A stretch of 64,000 bases of DNA from Bacillota bacterium (GCA_021781745.1 JAJXWH010000017.1:1-64000), one strand, 5' to 3'. Positions 12,062 through 23,660 are shown, counted from the first letter of the stretch. A program made the numbers and translations. Notes: generated by a model not told the origin, from the letters alone.

Positions 12062-13111
12062 TTAAACTTCTATAATATCAAACCCTGCAGCCTTATTTAA
12101 CCTATTCATTATAGCTATACCTAGGCCTTCTTCTTTGTATCCTTCAGCAAGAACTAAATTTGCTTTTAAATCATCACATTTCCTTAAAGATTCAAATAAA
12201 TTCTTAGCAACTGTTGATAGATCCATTATACTCCCCATAATTATACAATCACCTTCAGTATATTCTTTTGCATTCTCTTCAACTGTAAGAATACATACCT
12301 TTTTACCTTTTTCTATATTATAGTGTACCATTTCTTTTATTTTTTCAATAGTTTTTTTTCTTTCTCCTGAAATTATTGTCACTTTAGCATTAGGCGCATA
12401 GTGTTTATACTTCATCCCTGGTGCTTTAGGCTTTAGATTCCCGCCTGGCTTTTCCATTATAGCTTTGTCTATCTCAATTCTCGAATCTATTTCTTTAAGC
12501 ATTTCTAATGTAATCCCACCTGGGCGCAAAACTACTGGAGGATACACAGTGCAGTCAACAATCGTTGATTCTACACCTATATCGCTTTGTGCTCCTCCTA
12601 AGATACAATCTACTTTACCATTTAGATCCTCTATACATCTTTGAAAATCTGTTGGACTTGGCCTACCACTTATATTAGCAGAAGGTGCTGCAATAGTTGT
12701 ATTAGATAATTCAATTAACCTTCTGGCTATTTCGTTATCGGGCATTCTGATTCCAATAGAGTCCAAATTAGCGCTAGTCACATCTGGTATTATACCCTTT
12801 TTTCTTAAAATTATTGTTAGAGGTCCTGGCCAAAACTTATCTATAAGTTTTTTTGCGACTATCGGAACTTCTCTTACATATAATTCTATGTTCTTTGATG
12901 AAACATGAATTATTAGCGGGTTATCCTGCGGTCTCCCCTTAGCTTTAAATATCTTTTTTACTGCTTCAGAATTTAATGCGTCAGCCCCTAATCCATAAAC
13001 AGTTTCTGTCGGGAAAACAACAGTACCTCCATTCATAATAAATTCAGCAGCTTCTTTTATTTTATCCTCGTCTTCTTCAACATTACTTATTATACTAACT
13101 TTAGTCTCCAA
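12062..13111 (-). CDS. Threonylcarbamoyl-AMP synthase (Sua5/YwlC)
   Basis: This enzyme makes threonylcarbamoyl-AMP from threonine, bicarbonate and ATP for the t6A modification of ANN-decoding tRNAs. The N-terminal YrdC-like domain (about 1-210) has GTVVFPTETVYGLGADAL and SANISGRPSPT. The C-terminal 130 residues form the Sua5 domain after the linker PGMKYKHYAP, so it is the long form. The start codon is TTG, eight bases behind AGAGGAG. In Clostridium and Bacillus this gene commonly lies near prfA and prmC, as here. Confidence 0.94.
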   Translation of the reverse strand: METKVSIISNVEEDEDKIKEAAEFIMNGGTVVFPTETVYGLGADALNSEAVKKIFKAKGRPQDNPLIIHVSSKNIELYVREVPIVAKKLIDKFWPGPLTIILRKKGIIPDVTSANLDSIGIRMPDNEIARRLIELSNTTIAAPSANISGRPSPTDFQRCIEDLNGKVDCILGGAQSDIGVESTIVDCTVYPPVVLRPGGITLEMLKEIDSRIEIDKAIMEKPGGNLKPKAPGMKYKHYAPNAKVTIISGERKKTIEKIKEMVHYNIEKGKKVCILTVEENAKEYTEGDCIIMGSIMDLSTVAKNLFESLRKCDDLKANLVLAEGYKEEGLGIAIMNRLNKAAGFDIIEV

Positions 13112-13162
13112 GCGCCTTACTCCTCTCTCACTCCTTTAATTAACTTATCACTCCAAGTTCTG

Positions 13163-13750
13163 TTAAACTATAAGCTGTCCCCTGGCGATCTTTATGTTCT
13201 GTATGCTATCATCAGTATAAACAGCCTTAACACAATTCTTATATATTAAATCTAACAATAAATATTTCCTTAATCCGCCTCTTTTAATTACTTGAAAATA
13301 ATAATCTCTATTAGGGCTTGCTTTATTAATAACATTATATTGCTCGGAAATTTGCGGATATCTCTTTAAAAAATTTTGATCTATCAGCCTTAATCCTCTA
13401 TTCTTAAATTTTACATTCGTTATCAAAACAATCTCTAAATCATAATCTGATTTATTTGTATGTACTAGGACAACTTTGTCACATATAATTAAATATTCTT
13501 TAACAAAAATTCCTGTTTTAAATATTAATCTATTATTTAAATATTTATATTCTACTTTGTAACCATTCATTTTAACTATGATGGCTACCACTATTAAAAA
13601 TTCAATAAAAATAACGTAACTTATATAAAAAATAGTAATTAATCCTGTTATTAATAATATTATTGGAAGAAATAGTGCAATAATAACCATAGACATCAAA
13701 AACATTTTCAGATGAGATTTTTCCTTTTTTATAGCTTTATATATATCCAT
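13163..13750 (-). CDS. Membrane protein of unknown function
   Basis: I do not recognise this 195-residue protein. A positively charged N-terminus is followed by two strong membrane segments (residues about 15-37 and 39-60). A soluble part of about 130 residues, rich in beta-type sequence, follows. The tight placement between prfA and the Sua5 gene suggests membership of the same conserved block. No catalytic motif is visible; a small PH-like fold after two membrane helices is one possibility. Confidence 0.7.
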   Translation of the reverse strand: MDIYKAIKKEKSHLKMFLMSMVIIALFLPIILLITGLITIFYISYVIFIEFLIVVAIIVKMNGYKVEYKYLNNRLIFKTGIFVKEYLIICDKVVLVHTNKSDYDLEIVLITNVKFKNRGLRLIDQNFLKRYPQISEQYNVINKASPNRDYYFQVIKRGGLRKYLLLDLIYKNCVKAVYTDDSIQNIKIARGQLIV

Positions 13751-13763
13751 AATTAATCCCCTA

Positions 13764-13814
13764 AATTACTTTTAAAGCCCTACATAATATAATGCAAGGC
13801 TTTGTTAAGTAATT
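13764..13814 (-). terminator. Hairpin after prfA
   Basis: Between prfA and the membrane protein gene an extended inverted repeat (AATTACTT + AAAGCC ... GGCTTT + AAGTAATT) forms a stem of about 14 pairs. A clean U-run is missing, so it may be a weak terminator or a processing site. Confidence 0.45.
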
Positions 13815-13818
13815 AATA

Positions 13819-14901
13819 TTACATTTGTGTATTTCCCATGGATTTCATTTTTTCAGCTTGATCTGCTGTGATAAGTGCATTTATCATTTCATCAATATCT
13901 CCAGCTAAAAATGTATCTAACTTGTATAAAGTTAATCCTATTCTATGGTCAGTAACTCTTCCTTGTGGGTAGTTATATGTTCTAATTCTTTCACTTCTAT
14001 CTCCAGTTCCAACTTGGCTCTTTCTATCTTCAGCAATTCCTTCTGCTCTTTCTCTCTCTGCTTGTTCATAAAGCCTTGACTTTAAAACTTTCATAGCCTT
14101 TTCTTTGTTTTTTAATTGTGATTTTTCATCTTGGCATGAAACTACTAGGCCTGTTGGTAAGTGAGTAATTCTAACAGCTGAATCTGTAGTATTAACGCAT
14201 TGTCCCCCATTTCCTGAAGCTCTAAATACATCTATTCTTACATCTTTATCTAAAACTTCTATTTCAACATCATCCACTTCTGGTAAAACTGCTACTGTAG
14301 CTGTTGAAGTATGAATCCTTCCACTTGACTCAGTATCTGGAACTCTTTGTACTCTATGAACGCCACTTTCATATTTTAACTTAGAATAAGCGCCACTACC
14401 CTTTATCATAAAGACAACTTCCTTGAATCCACCTAAATCTGTCTCATTTAAACTCATAATTTCAGTAGTCCATCTTTGAGTTTCCGCGTATCTTGTATAT
14501 AGTCTAAATAGGTTGTATGCAAATAGTGCAGCTTCTTCTCCTCCTGCACCCCCTCTGATTTCCACAAATACATTTTTTTCATCATTAGGGTCTTTTGGAA
14601 GTAATAGAATTTGAATTTCTCTTTCTAATTCAGCTTCCCTATTTGTGAGATCTGATATTTCTTCATTTAACATTTCTCTCATCTCTCTATCACTTTCGCT
14701 GCTTAGCATTTCCTTGTTTGCCTTTAAATCTTCAGTTACTTTCTTGTAATCTCTATATGCATTTACTATAATTTCTAAATCAGCATGTTCTTTGCATAAT
14801 TTTCTCCATTCATTCTGATTTTGCATAATTGAAGGATCACTAATTTTAACTGATAATTCATCATACTTATTTTCTATAAATTCTAATCTATCTAATAACA
14901 T
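13819..14901 (-). CDS. prfA: Peptide chain release factor 1
   Basis: It recognises UAA and UAG in the ribosomal A site and triggers peptide release. The 360 residues include the GGQ loop in [18 protein letters not shown], with Cys where many bacteria have His. I believe this is common in clostridia. The next gene upstream encodes the methyltransferase that modifies the Gln of GGQ, a common pairing. Confidence 0.97.
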   Translation of the reverse strand: MLLDRLEFIENKYDELSVKISDPSIMQNQNEWRKLCKEHADLEIIVNAYRDYKKVTEDLKANKEMLSSESDREMREMLNEEISDLTNREAELEREIQILLLPKDPNDEKNVFVEIRGGAGGEEAALFAYNLFRLYTRYAETQRWTTEIMSLNETDLGGFKEVVFMIKGSGAYSKLKYESGVHRVQRVPDTESSGRIHTSTATVAVLPEVDDVEIEVLDKDVRIDVFRASGNGGQCVNTTDSAVRITHLPTGLVVSCQDEKSQLKNKEKAMKVLKSRLYEQAERERAEGIAEDRKSQVGTGDRSERIRTYNYPQGRVTDHRIGLTLYKLDTFLAGDIDEMINALITADQAEKMKSMGNTQM

Positions 14902-15109
14902 TTAATCACTCCGTACTTTTTTTTTCACATTTCTACATTATATCACAACTTAAATCAGTTAACAATTAAGAGTTGATAGTATACATTTATAGGATGAAGC
15001 TCATAGAGAAAGTTCTGCTAACCAAATACAAGATTTGGAGCATCACTTTTTACTGCGTAATTTCTTTAAATATTTTTTTGAAAAGCCTATGGCTTTTCTT
15101 CTATAATTG
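14902..15109. other. Gap between the PrmC fusion and prfA
   Basis: These 208 bases carry no gene. They contain a GAAAAGCC/GGCTTTTC hairpin (15080-15098) without a proper U-tract for the minus-strand gene. Two related AT-rich words, TTAACAATTAAGAGTT near 14960 and its rearranged complement at 15105-15120, overlap the prmC stop. These may be degenerate copies of an intergenic repeat. Confidence 0.35.
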
Positions 15110-16870
15110 TTAACTCTTAACTGCCATAACTATCCTATCAAGACTAGCAAAATCTTTAATTACTTTTATATCCTTAAAATTATATTCTTCCATCAACGAT
15201 TTTACTGCTTCCCCTTGATTATACCCTATTTCAAAGGCTAATATTCCAGATTCTTTCAGCACATACTGACTTTGCTGGATTATTTTTTTATAGAAATCCA
15301 ATCCATCAATACCACCATTTAAAGCTGTATGCGGCTCATAATTTTTGACATCATCCATAAGCTTATTTATTTCCTCTTCCTCTATATAAGGGGGATTAGA
15401 AACAATGATATCATAATTTTTTTTATCCTTTATAGCTTTTCCCAGCAAATCACTCTTTATAAATGTAACTCTATCTTCCATATCATTTTTCTTTATATTT
15501 ATAAGTGATACCCTTTCAGGAACAGGATAATAATCTACTAAATCTACCTTTGTGTTTTTTCTATAGTGTGCTAATGCAATACCAATTGCACCAGAACCAC
15601 AGCACAAATCGCATATTTGCTTCTCCTCATTTTCTTCTATACTTTTAAGCACTTCATCTACAAGTATTTCAGTATCATCTCTTGGAATTAATACACCTTC
15701 TTCAACGTATAATTCAATCCCCATAAACTCACACTTATTCAAAATATACTTAACTGGCATTCTATTTCTTCGTTTTTCAATTAAATCAAAATATTTTTTA
15801 GCATTTTCTTCACTTACTTCTTCTTCTTTATTTGTAATTAAATAAATTCTATTTTTTTCAATTACGCTCCCCAGCAATAACTCAGCATCCAATCGTGCTG
15901 TATCAATCCCCTTTTCTTTTAAGGTAAAAGTTCCTGTTTTTAATAATTCCTCAATATTCTTATTAGGCTCTTCAATTCCTTCTGCTGCTTTTAAAGATGC
16001 AATAGCAACTTCAATTTGTGAATCATCCGGCTCCTTAGTAGTTAGCAATTGCAACTTAAGACCTGGGTAAGCTATTACTTTAGCTAACTTGTTATCATTT
16101 TTGCCAAGCCACTTTATAAGCTCATAACTTATACCAGTTACTAGCGGTATAAGAACAATTCTAATCACTAATCGCTGAACAATTCCACCCCAGCCAGTAA
16201 AAGAAAATACTATAATGCTAACAAGCATGACTAAAAATAAAAAATTCGTACCACATCTCGGATGTAGTCTTGGTTGCTTTCTGACATTTTCTACTGTCAA
16301 CTCTTCCATAGCCTCATAACAAAATATTGCTTTATGTTCAGCCCCATGATATTGGAATACTCTGTATATATCATCAAGTTTACTTATGAAAAACATATAT
16401 AATAAAAGAACTATTATTCTTATACATGCCTCAATTAAATTTAACATTATATTAGAGGTACTTAACCCTTTAAAAAACGAAGCAATACCTGTTGGCAATG
16501 CAACAAAAAGTCCTATAGCAAGAATAAAAGAAATAAACATGGTTATCCCCATTAGTACATCATTAGCTTTTTTACCTAGTTTATCTTCCAGCCATTTTTC
16601 AAATTTTGATGGTTCCTCATCTTCACCCTCTAAAAATGTAGCGGAATAATTTAATGATTCCATCCCAACCTTCATTGATTCTATTAGTACAAAAAAGCCT
16701 CTGAGAAAAGGTATATTTAGTATAGGATACTTTTTAGTTAGTGGTCTGTTATCTTTATAGTCTATTTCTATATTTCCTTTAGGAGTTCGAACTGCTGTTG
16801 CAAGACTTTTACTGCCTCTCATCATAACGCCTTCTATTACAGCTTGACCCCCAACATCACGTCTTTTCAT
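15110..16870 (-). CDS. prmC: DUF1385 membrane domain fused to PrmC release-factor methyltransferase
   Basis: The product is 586 residues, about twice the usual PrmC. Residues 1-300 form a DUF1385 domain (start RDVGGQAVIEGVMMRGS; later FQYHGAEHKAIFCYEA and RLHPRCGTNFLF) with several membrane segments. Residues about 305-586 form PrmC, which methylates the Gln of the GGQ motif in release factors. Its SAM-binding segment is DLCCGSGAIGIALA and its catalytic NPPY is in IIVSNPPYIEEEE. No stop or frameshift separates the halves, so this is a true fusion. Confidence 0.92.
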   Translation of the reverse strand: MKRRDVGGQAVIEGVMMRGSKSLATAVRTPKGNIEIDYKDNRPLTKKYPILNIPFLRGFFVLIESMKVGMESLNYSATFLEGEDEEPSKFEKWLEDKLGKKANDVLMGITMFISFILAIGLFVALPTGIASFFKGLSTSNIMLNLIEACIRIIVLLLYMFFISKLDDIYRVFQYHGAEHKAIFCYEAMEELTVENVRKQPRLHPRCGTNFLFLVMLVSIIVFSFTGWGGIVQRLVIRIVLIPLVTGISYELIKWLGKNDNKLAKVIAYPGLKLQLLTTKEPDDSQIEVAIASLKAAEGIEEPNKNIEELLKTGTFTLKEKGIDTARLDAELLLGSVIEKNRIYLITNKEEEVSEENAKKYFDLIEKRRNRMPVKYILNKCEFMGIELYVEEGVLIPRDDTEILVDEVLKSIEENEEKQICDLCCGSGAIGIALAHYRKNTKVDLVDYYPVPERVSLINIKKNDMEDRVTFIKSDLLGKAIKDKKNYDIIVSNPPYIEEEEINKLMDDVKNYEPHTALNGGIDGLDFYKKIIQQSQYVLKESGILAFEIGYNQGEAVKSLMEEYNFKDIKVIKDFASLDRIVMAVKS

Positions 16871-16894
16871 TAAATAATCACTTACTCTCTTTTA

Positions 16895-17479
16895 TTATTT
16901 TTCTTTGTATTTGTAATAACACTCTCCACATAATGATTCATATTCAACATTATCCTGCTCATCTATAGCAATTTGTTCCCCTTCAAATACAAATCTATTA
17001 TTTATTTTTCTTCCATTAAATATAGCTTTTTTACCGCACGCGCATATTGTTTTCATTTCTTCTATACTATGTGCTAGCAAAAGCAACCGTATGCTCCCTT
17101 CAAATCCATTCATTTTAAAATCCGTTCTAAGACCATAACATATTATAGGTATATTAATCTTAACAGCTATTTCAAATAATTGGTCAATCTGTTCAGACTT
17201 CATAAATTGAACTTCATCTACTAATATACAATCTATTTTTTTGCCGTTTGTTAAATAATTATGTACTATATTTAAAATATTATCATTTTCGGAAATTAAT
17301 AAATCTACCTGCCTATTTACTCCTAGTCTAGATACAAGCGTATTCCCGCCTTTATTATCAATCAAAGGCTTTATAATAATAACTCTCATTCCCCGCTCTT
17401 CATAATTATAAGCAACTTGCATTAAATGAGTTGACTTACCTGAATTCATAGCTCCATATCTAAAATATAATTTACTCAT
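16895..17479 (-). CDS. tdk: Thymidine kinase
   Basis: It phosphorylates thymidine to dTMP in the salvage pathway. The 194 residues contain the P-loop GAMNSGKST, the Walker B DEVQF, and the zinc ligands CACGKK and CGECYY typical of type II thymidine kinases. It is 24 bases upstream of the prmC fusion on the same strand and divergent from rpmE. Confidence 0.95.
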   Translation of the reverse strand: MSKLYFRYGAMNSGKSTHLMQVAYNYEERGMRVIIIKPLIDNKGGNTLVSRLGVNRQVDLLISENDNILNIVHNYLTNGKKIDCILVDEVQFMKSEQIDQLFEIAVKINIPIICYGLRTDFKMNGFEGSIRLLLLAHSIEEMKTICACGKKAIFNGRKINNRFVFEGEQIAIDEQDNVEYESLCGECYYKYKEK

Positions 17480-17579
17480 ACATAAAGTACTCTCCTTCTA
17501 AAGGTATCATACACGATTATATCATTTAATACTAATCATAAAAAGATATTTTTATATAATTACATCCCATAATTTATTA

Positions 17580-17608
17580 TTGACGCTAATTTTCCACTAT
17601 GCTATAAT
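17580..17608 (+). promoter_or_regulatory. rpmE promoter
   Basis: TTGACG (17580-17585) and TATAAT (17603-17608) are separated by 17 bases on the plus strand, about 60 bases before the rpmE start. This is a near-perfect sigma-A promoter. Confidence 0.85.
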
Positions 17609-17667
17609 TTAGAGGTTGTTATTGAATAATTAACATAAGTTCATATAATTGAAAGAGGTGAATAATA

Positions 17668-17877
17668 ATGAGAGAAGGCATACATCCAGAATACCACCAC
17701 GAAACAGTGGTTAAGTGTGCATGTGGAAACACTTTCACTACAGGTTCTGTTAAATCAGAATTAAAAGTTGAAATATGCTCTAAATGCCACCCATTCTTCA
17801 CTGGAAAACAAAAAATTGTTGACGTTGGTGGAAGAGTTGATAAATTCAACAAAAGATTCAACCTTGGCAGCAAGTAA
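17668..17877 (+). CDS. rpmE: Ribosomal protein bL31 (zinc form)
   Basis: This 69-residue protein of the large ribosomal subunit contains CAC near the N-terminus and CSKCHPF in the middle, the four-cysteine zinc site of the type A form. The opening [19 protein letters not shown] is diagnostic. A GAAAGAGGTGA ribosome site precedes ATG. It has its own promoter and terminator. Confidence 0.98.
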   Translation: MREGIHPEYHHETVVKCACGNTFTTGSVKSELKVEICSKCHPFFTGKQKIVDVGGRVDKFNKRFNLGSK

Positions 17878-17883
17878 TAACCT

Positions 17884-17912
17884 AAGGGAAAGACAATGTC
17901 TTTCCCTTTTTG
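17884..17912 (+). terminator. Terminator of rpmE
   Basis: AAGGGAAAGAC pairs with GTCTTTCCCTT around a two-base loop region, followed by TTTTT. It lies directly after the rpmE stop. Confidence 0.92.
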
Positions 17913-18096
17913 TTAACCTTAATAGATATAGAAAAACGGTTATTTGTCCATATATTAACATAAAAATTTTTTTATCTACATAATATTAAGATAATTAACT
18001 ATATTTTAATACATTGCCATACATAATTTAATATTTAAATTATATAATAAACATGGTAAACTATGTAATATAATACAATCGAAATGAGTGACTTTC

Positions 18097-19203
18097 ATGA
18101 AAAAAGTATTAATCTTAACAACATCTACAGGACAAGGACATAATCAAGCTGCTGCATCTGTAGCAGAATCTTTTGAAAGTGCTGGTTACCAAATCACCAA
18201 ACTTGATTTTCTAGCTAAAAACAGCAAATTTCTTAATGACGTTATAGTAATGGCATATGAAATTTCTGCCTCAAAGTTTCCAAGAACTTACGGCTTATTT
18301 TACAAACTAACCGACAATAAATTCATTAACAAATTTTTAAAACATGTTTTCTTTTTGACTAGAAAGAAAGTTTCCAGGCTTATAAACGAAATACAGCCTG
18401 ATATCATTATAGCTACTCACTCTATTAATATAAGTGTACTTTCAGACTTAAAAAAACAAGGATTGAAAACTCCATTCATTTTAGTAGTTACTGATTTTAA
18501 GGCTCATTATCTCTATGTAGATTCTTGTGTTGACGCTTACATTACCGGAAGTAACTATACTAAACAATCACTGATAGACAGAAATATTAACCCTGATAAG
18601 ATTTATCCTGTAGGCATCCCTATAGACAGTAAATTTTATACCGAAATTACATCCGCTGATACCCTAAAAGATGATGAATATTTTAATTTATTACTTATGG
18701 GTGGAAGCCTCGGATTAAGCAAAATATTTTTAGTTCTGAAGGAATTATTAAAAAATACAAATAAGTTAAGAATTACGGTTGTTTGTGGTAAAAATAGCCA
18801 CCTAAAAAACAAATTAATAAAATACTGCAAAGATAATGAATTTGAAAATAAAAAACTTCACATATTAGGTTTCACCAAGGATATATCGTACCTAATGGAT
18901 TACTGCGATGTAATAATATCTAAGCCTGGCGGTTTAACTGTCACTGAATCTATCGTTAAAAATATCCCATTGGTAATTCCTTTTGCTATCCCTGGCCAAG
19001 AAAATGAAAATATTGATTTTCTTACTACCGAGGGATACTCTATTTATGTTAAAAATATTAATAAAATTAATGATACAATTAATCATTTAATCCAAAATCC
19101 AGAGGAGTTAAGCAAAATGAGGTCAAAACTCAAAGAATTATCTTCAACATATTCTCTAACAAAAATAGTTAAGATAGCAGATCAATTGATTTCAAATAAA
19201 TAA
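18097..19203 (+). CDS. Glycosyltransferase of the MGDG synthase / UgtP type
   Basis: The protein is a likely cytoplasmic, membrane-associated glycolipid synthase that transfers a sugar from a UDP donor to diacylglycerol. The N-terminal KKVLILTTSTGQGHNQAAAS is the acceptor-side signature of the MGDG synthase family. The C-terminal half has LLMGGSLGLSKI and the donor-binding PGGLTVTESI. At 369 residues it is complete. The frame opens with GTG at 18088, but I prefer ATG at 18097. MurG is the main alternative, but MurG has a different N-terminus. Confidence 0.85.
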   Translation: MKKVLILTTSTGQGHNQAAASVAESFESAGYQITKLDFLAKNSKFLNDVIVMAYEISASKFPRTYGLFYKLTDNKFINKFLKHVFFLTRKKVSRLINEIQPDIIIATHSINISVLSDLKKQGLKTPFILVVTDFKAHYLYVDSCVDAYITGSNYTKQSLIDRNINPDKIYPVGIPIDSKFYTEITSADTLKDDEYFNLLLMGGSLGLSKIFLVLKELLKNTNKLRITVVCGKNSHLKNKLIKYCKDNEFENKKLHILGFTKDISYLMDYCDVIISKPGGLTVTESIVKNIPLVIPFAIPGQENENIDFLTTEGYSIYVKNINKINDTINHLIQNPEELSKMRSKLKELSSTYSLTKIVKIADQLISNK

Positions 19204-19241
19204 AAGGATGACCACTCATTAATATTGGTCATCCTTTTATT
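19203..19241. terminator. Bidirectional terminator between the glycosyltransferase gene and rho
   Basis: The stem AAAAGGATGACCA/TGGTCATCCTTTT lies between two convergent genes with U-rich runs on both sides, so it can end transcription from either direction. Confidence 0.88.
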
Positions 19242-19242
19242 A

Positions 19243-20688
19243 TTATTGAGTTTTCTTTTGAAAAGCACTTATAAATTCCTTATTATCTGCAGTTTTAGAC
19301 AACATATTGATAAGATTTTCTGTAACATCATCTGCATTTCCATCCTTATACATTATTTTTCTTATAGAAAATGCAACTTCTAACTCATCTTTAGATAAGA
19401 TTAAATCTTCTTTTCTAGTACCAGATTTATATATATCTATTGCCGGGAAAATTCTTCTTTCTTGCAATCTTCTATCTAAATGAACTTCCATATTTCCCGT
19501 TCCTTTAAACTCTTCAAAAATCATATCATCCATTCTTGATCCTGTCTCTACAAGAGCAGTTGCAAGTATAGTTAAACTTCCACCCTCTTCAATTTTTCTT
19601 GCCGCACCAAAGAATTTTTTAGGCATTATTAGCGCACCTGGATCAAGACCTCCTGATAAAGTTCTACCTGTAGGATTTATTGTTAAATTATATGCTCTAG
19701 ATAGCCTTGTTATACTATCCATAAGAATAACAACATCTTTCCCTTGTTCAACCATTCTCTTAGCTCTTTCTAAAACCATTTGCGCTACCTTAGCATGATT
19801 TTGTGGTTCTTCATCAAAAGTGGAATAAACTACATCACCATTTATGGATCTCTTCATATCTGTAACTTCTTCTGGTCTTTCATCTATAAGTAATACTATT
19901 AATTTAACTTCTGGATAATTCTTAGAAATATTCTGAGCTACCTTTTTTAATAAAGTAGTTTTACCAGCTTTAGGTGGAGCTACAATAATTCCCCTTTGCC
20001 CTTTCCCAATTGGACAAATTATATCCATCAATCTAGATGCCAAATCATTTTTATCAGAAGTCTCTAATCTCAATCTCTCTTTAGGATATATAGGAGTTAA
20101 AGTTTCAAATGATTTTCTACCTATAGCTTTTTCTGGATGTTCACCATTAACTTTTTGAACAAACAAAAGAGCTTTAAATTTTTCTGTTTCTTTTGCGTCC
20201 CTTACTTTTCCTTCCACTTCGTCGCCAGTTCTTAAATTAAACCTTCTAATTTGCGATGGAGATACATATATGTCATCGCTACTAGTTAAGTAATTTTTAC
20301 ATCTTAAAAATCCAAAGCTATTATTTTCTAAAATTTCTAAAATCCCTTTTGCTACATTGGATTCATCTATCATTTCTTTCAAGTTTTCTTTTTTCTCTGT
20401 GCTTTCATCTTTAGACACAATTTCTTCCCTTTTCTCAGTATCATTGCTTGCTTTTATTGTTTCCTTATTATTAATTCTCTCTTTGCTATCTTGAGGCTTT
20501 TCTGCAACTTTAGGAGCTATATTTTCTCTCAAAATAACGCCATCTTTTTCTATAAAATTATTAGAACTTTTTAATATTTCTTCTATCAACTCATTTTTTT
20601 TATACTTAGATATATTCTTAACACCCAAATCTTTAGCAATATCTTTTAAGGCTGTTAATGTCATACTTTCGTATTCTTGTTTTGTCAA
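19243..20688 (-). CDS. rho: Transcription termination factor Rho
   Basis: This hexameric RNA-dependent ATPase ends transcription at Rho sites. The 481 residues comprise an N-terminal SAP-like domain (start [20 protein letters not shown]) and a charged insertion of about 65 residues. The cold-shock-like RNA-binding domain ([15 protein letters not shown]) and the ATPase core follow, with P-loop [13 protein letters not shown] and [15 protein letters not shown]. The acidic and lysine-rich insert (residues about 55-110) is longer than in E. coli. Confidence 0.97.
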   Translation of the reverse strand: MTKQEYESMTLTALKDIAKDLGVKNISKYKKNELIEEILKSSNNFIEKDGVILRENIAPKVAEKPQDSKERINNKETIKASNDTEKREEIVSKDESTEKKENLKEMIDESNVAKGILEILENNSFGFLRCKNYLTSSDDIYVSPSQIRRFNLRTGDEVEGKVRDAKETEKFKALLFVQKVNGEHPEKAIGRKSFETLTPIYPKERLRLETSDKNDLASRLMDIICPIGKGQRGIIVAPPKAGKTTLLKKVAQNISKNYPEVKLIVLLIDERPEEVTDMKRSINGDVVYSTFDEEPQNHAKVAQMVLERAKRMVEQGKDVVILMDSITRLSRAYNLTINPTGRTLSGGLDPGALIMPKKFFGAARKIEEGGSLTILATALVETGSRMDDMIFEEFKGTGNMEVHLDRRLQERRIFPAIDIYKSGTRKEDLILSKDELEVAFSIRKIMYKDGNADDVTENLINMLSKTADNKEFISAFQKKTQ

Positions 20689-21005
20689 ATTTCCACCTCC
20701 AATTTATAGACTGTTAATCTATAAAAATCATTTTTATAAAACTTTTTCTTATATTTGTAATTGGAAAATTAGTAATAAGATGATTAGATGTGATATACAT
20801 TTTAGAAATAATTCAGAATATCATTTTGGACTTTAATTTTAACATTTTAGGAATTTTCATAAAAAATTAATATCAAATTTTATTTAATTTATTATATATC
20901 AATTTTATATAATTTTGAACTGGTAAATTATTAAGATAGTTTACCAGTTCATATATTTATTATTCTCAAAATTATTATATATTAAACTTGCTAATAAAAC
21001 AATTT
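20689..21005. other. Gap between pyrG and rho
   Basis: 317 AT-rich bases without a gene. The hairpin at 20917-20950 is described separately. The part next to 20690 should hold the rho promoter, but I cannot assign one with confidence. Confidence 0.5.
20917..20950 (-). terminator. Likely pyrG terminator hairpin
   Basis: A perfect stem GAACTGGTAAA/TTTACCAGTTC lies about 55 bases past the pyrG stop. A true U-run is lacking on either side, so it may act only weakly as a terminator. Confidence 0.5.
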
Positions 21006-22655
<1,650 letters not shown>

Positions 22656-22661
22656 TTACTA

Positions 22662-22690
22662 TTGACATTCCAATCAATCGATGCTATAAT
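22662..22690 (+). promoter_or_regulatory. Consensus sigma-A promoter pointing away from pyrG
   Basis: TTGACA (22662-22667), a 17-base spacer and TATAAT (22685-22690) give a perfect consensus promoter on the plus strand. No plus-strand gene lies downstream. It would drive the candidate small RNA at 22697. Confidence 0.8.
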
Positions 22691-22696
22691 GTATAT

Positions 22697-22788
22697 TACC
22701 CCATAAAATATATTATGGGGTATCTGTGTTGCTTGATAACATAGGTATTATATTATCACATATTTGTATTAATATCTAGTCTTTTTTT
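22697..22788 (+). ncRNA. Candidate small RNA beside pyrG
   Basis: Seven bases after a perfect promoter comes a strong hairpin (ACCCCATAA/TTATGGGGT). A second stem, TAGGTATTA/TAATATCTA (22742-22778), is followed by seven Us. The unit would be about 90 nucleotides and contains no reading frame with a ribosome site. Its end touches the stop of the convergent minus-strand gene. The terminator stem is AU-rich and so only moderately strong. No known RNA family recognised. Confidence 0.55.
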
Positions 22789-23092
22789 ATAAATTAGTTA
22801 TACCATTCTTTCCTATATTATTTTCTAGTTCAAAATACCTTTCTCTAAAAAGCTTATTTATCAATAACTTTTCTTCTGCCAACTTTACACTGTTATTTAT
22901 ACTCTTTGCCGTTTTAAGTTTAAGTATCTCTTTAATCTGATCAACTTCTAGGCAATGGTTATTCTTTAATATTAACAATAATATATATTTATTGTCTCTA
23001 TTTTTTAATAATTCTATAAATTTTTCTTCACCTATTCCATAATAACTACATATATTATTCAATATCTTTAAATATTTCAATTTGTTTTCCAT
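22787..23092 (-). CDS. Small hypothetical protein, probably helical
   Basis: I do not recognise this 101-residue protein. It is predicted to be all-helical. The stretch CLEVDQIKEILKLKTAKSIN followed by a basic helix recalls the helix-turn-helix end of DnaA domain IV, but the match is too weak to name. It stands where Bacillus has rpoE (delta) upstream of pyrG, yet shows no clear similarity to delta. An AGGGAGGG ribosome site supports the start. Confidence 0.65.
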   Translation of the reverse strand: MENKLKYLKILNNICSYYGIGEEKFIELLKNRDNKYILLLILKNNHCLEVDQIKEILKLKTAKSINNSVKLAEEKLLINKLFRERYFELENNIGKNGITNL

Positions 23093-23209
23093 ATATATCC
23101 CTCCCTTTCAAATTATATCCTGTTATTTTTCAAATTAATCAAATATATTTCAATCTTTTTTATTCTTTCAAAAGGAGAGGCTGATGTCATATTTTTTATT
23201 GCATATAAT

Positions 23210-23626
23210 TTAATTAAGCCTTATATCAATTGTCAAATTAGTCTTCAATGCTGGTTGTCCACCAATTTCTAATATGTACATTGTATTTATAACTCCACCA
23301 TTTTCATTAACATTTATATCAAGTTTCCTAGTATCTATTTTTATATCCATTATTCCATATGGCGTTTTATATAAAGATACTGTCTTTTGCTTATCTTTAA
23401 ACTCCATTCTAGTTTCTGTAGTCCCTTCCCTAATTAAATCAAAGGAATCTTTTCTTATTATTATCGTAGTTTTTGTTCCTTCCATTCCAGAAAGTTTTGT
23501 TTCTTCATACTCTACCTTAAACCCATCCTGCATTTCATAAAAATCTCCTGGCGTTACTAATCCTATTAAATCTTCTTCATCATTTATAACAGTACTATCA
23601 ACAGTAATAATTGCTTTTTTATTCAT
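23210..23626 (-). CDS. DUF1934 (YwiB-like) beta-barrel protein
   Basis: The 138-residue protein consists of alternating beta strands with the conserved GDFYEMQDGFKVEYEET and a C-terminal YILEIGGQ. This matches the DUF1934/YwiB family, a small calycin-like barrel of unknown role. GAGGTTAAT ribosome site before ATG. Neighbours give no functional hint. Confidence 0.82.
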   Translation of the reverse strand: MNKKAIITVDSTVINDEEDLIGLVTPGDFYEMQDGFKVEYEETKLSGMEGTKTTIIIRKDSFDLIREGTTETRMEFKDKQKTVSLYKTPYGIMDIKIDTRKLDINVNENGGVINTMYILEIGGQPALKTNLTIDIRLN

Positions 23627-23660
23627 AATTAACCTCCAAATGTTATTTTATATTTTTCAT

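Noticed and set aside
14160..14210. GGQC instead of GGQH in release factor 1
   Set aside because: To my knowledge this is a normal clostridial variant; the essential GGQ is intact.
14956..15123. Apparent inverted repeat around TTAACAATTAAGAGTT in the gap between prmC and prfA
   Set aside because: The two copies are a permutation of the same words rather than a clean inverted repeat; not enough to call a mobile element.
17619..17961. Minus-strand frames over rpmE
   Set aside because: Shadows of the bL31 gene; no ribosome sites and no domain content.
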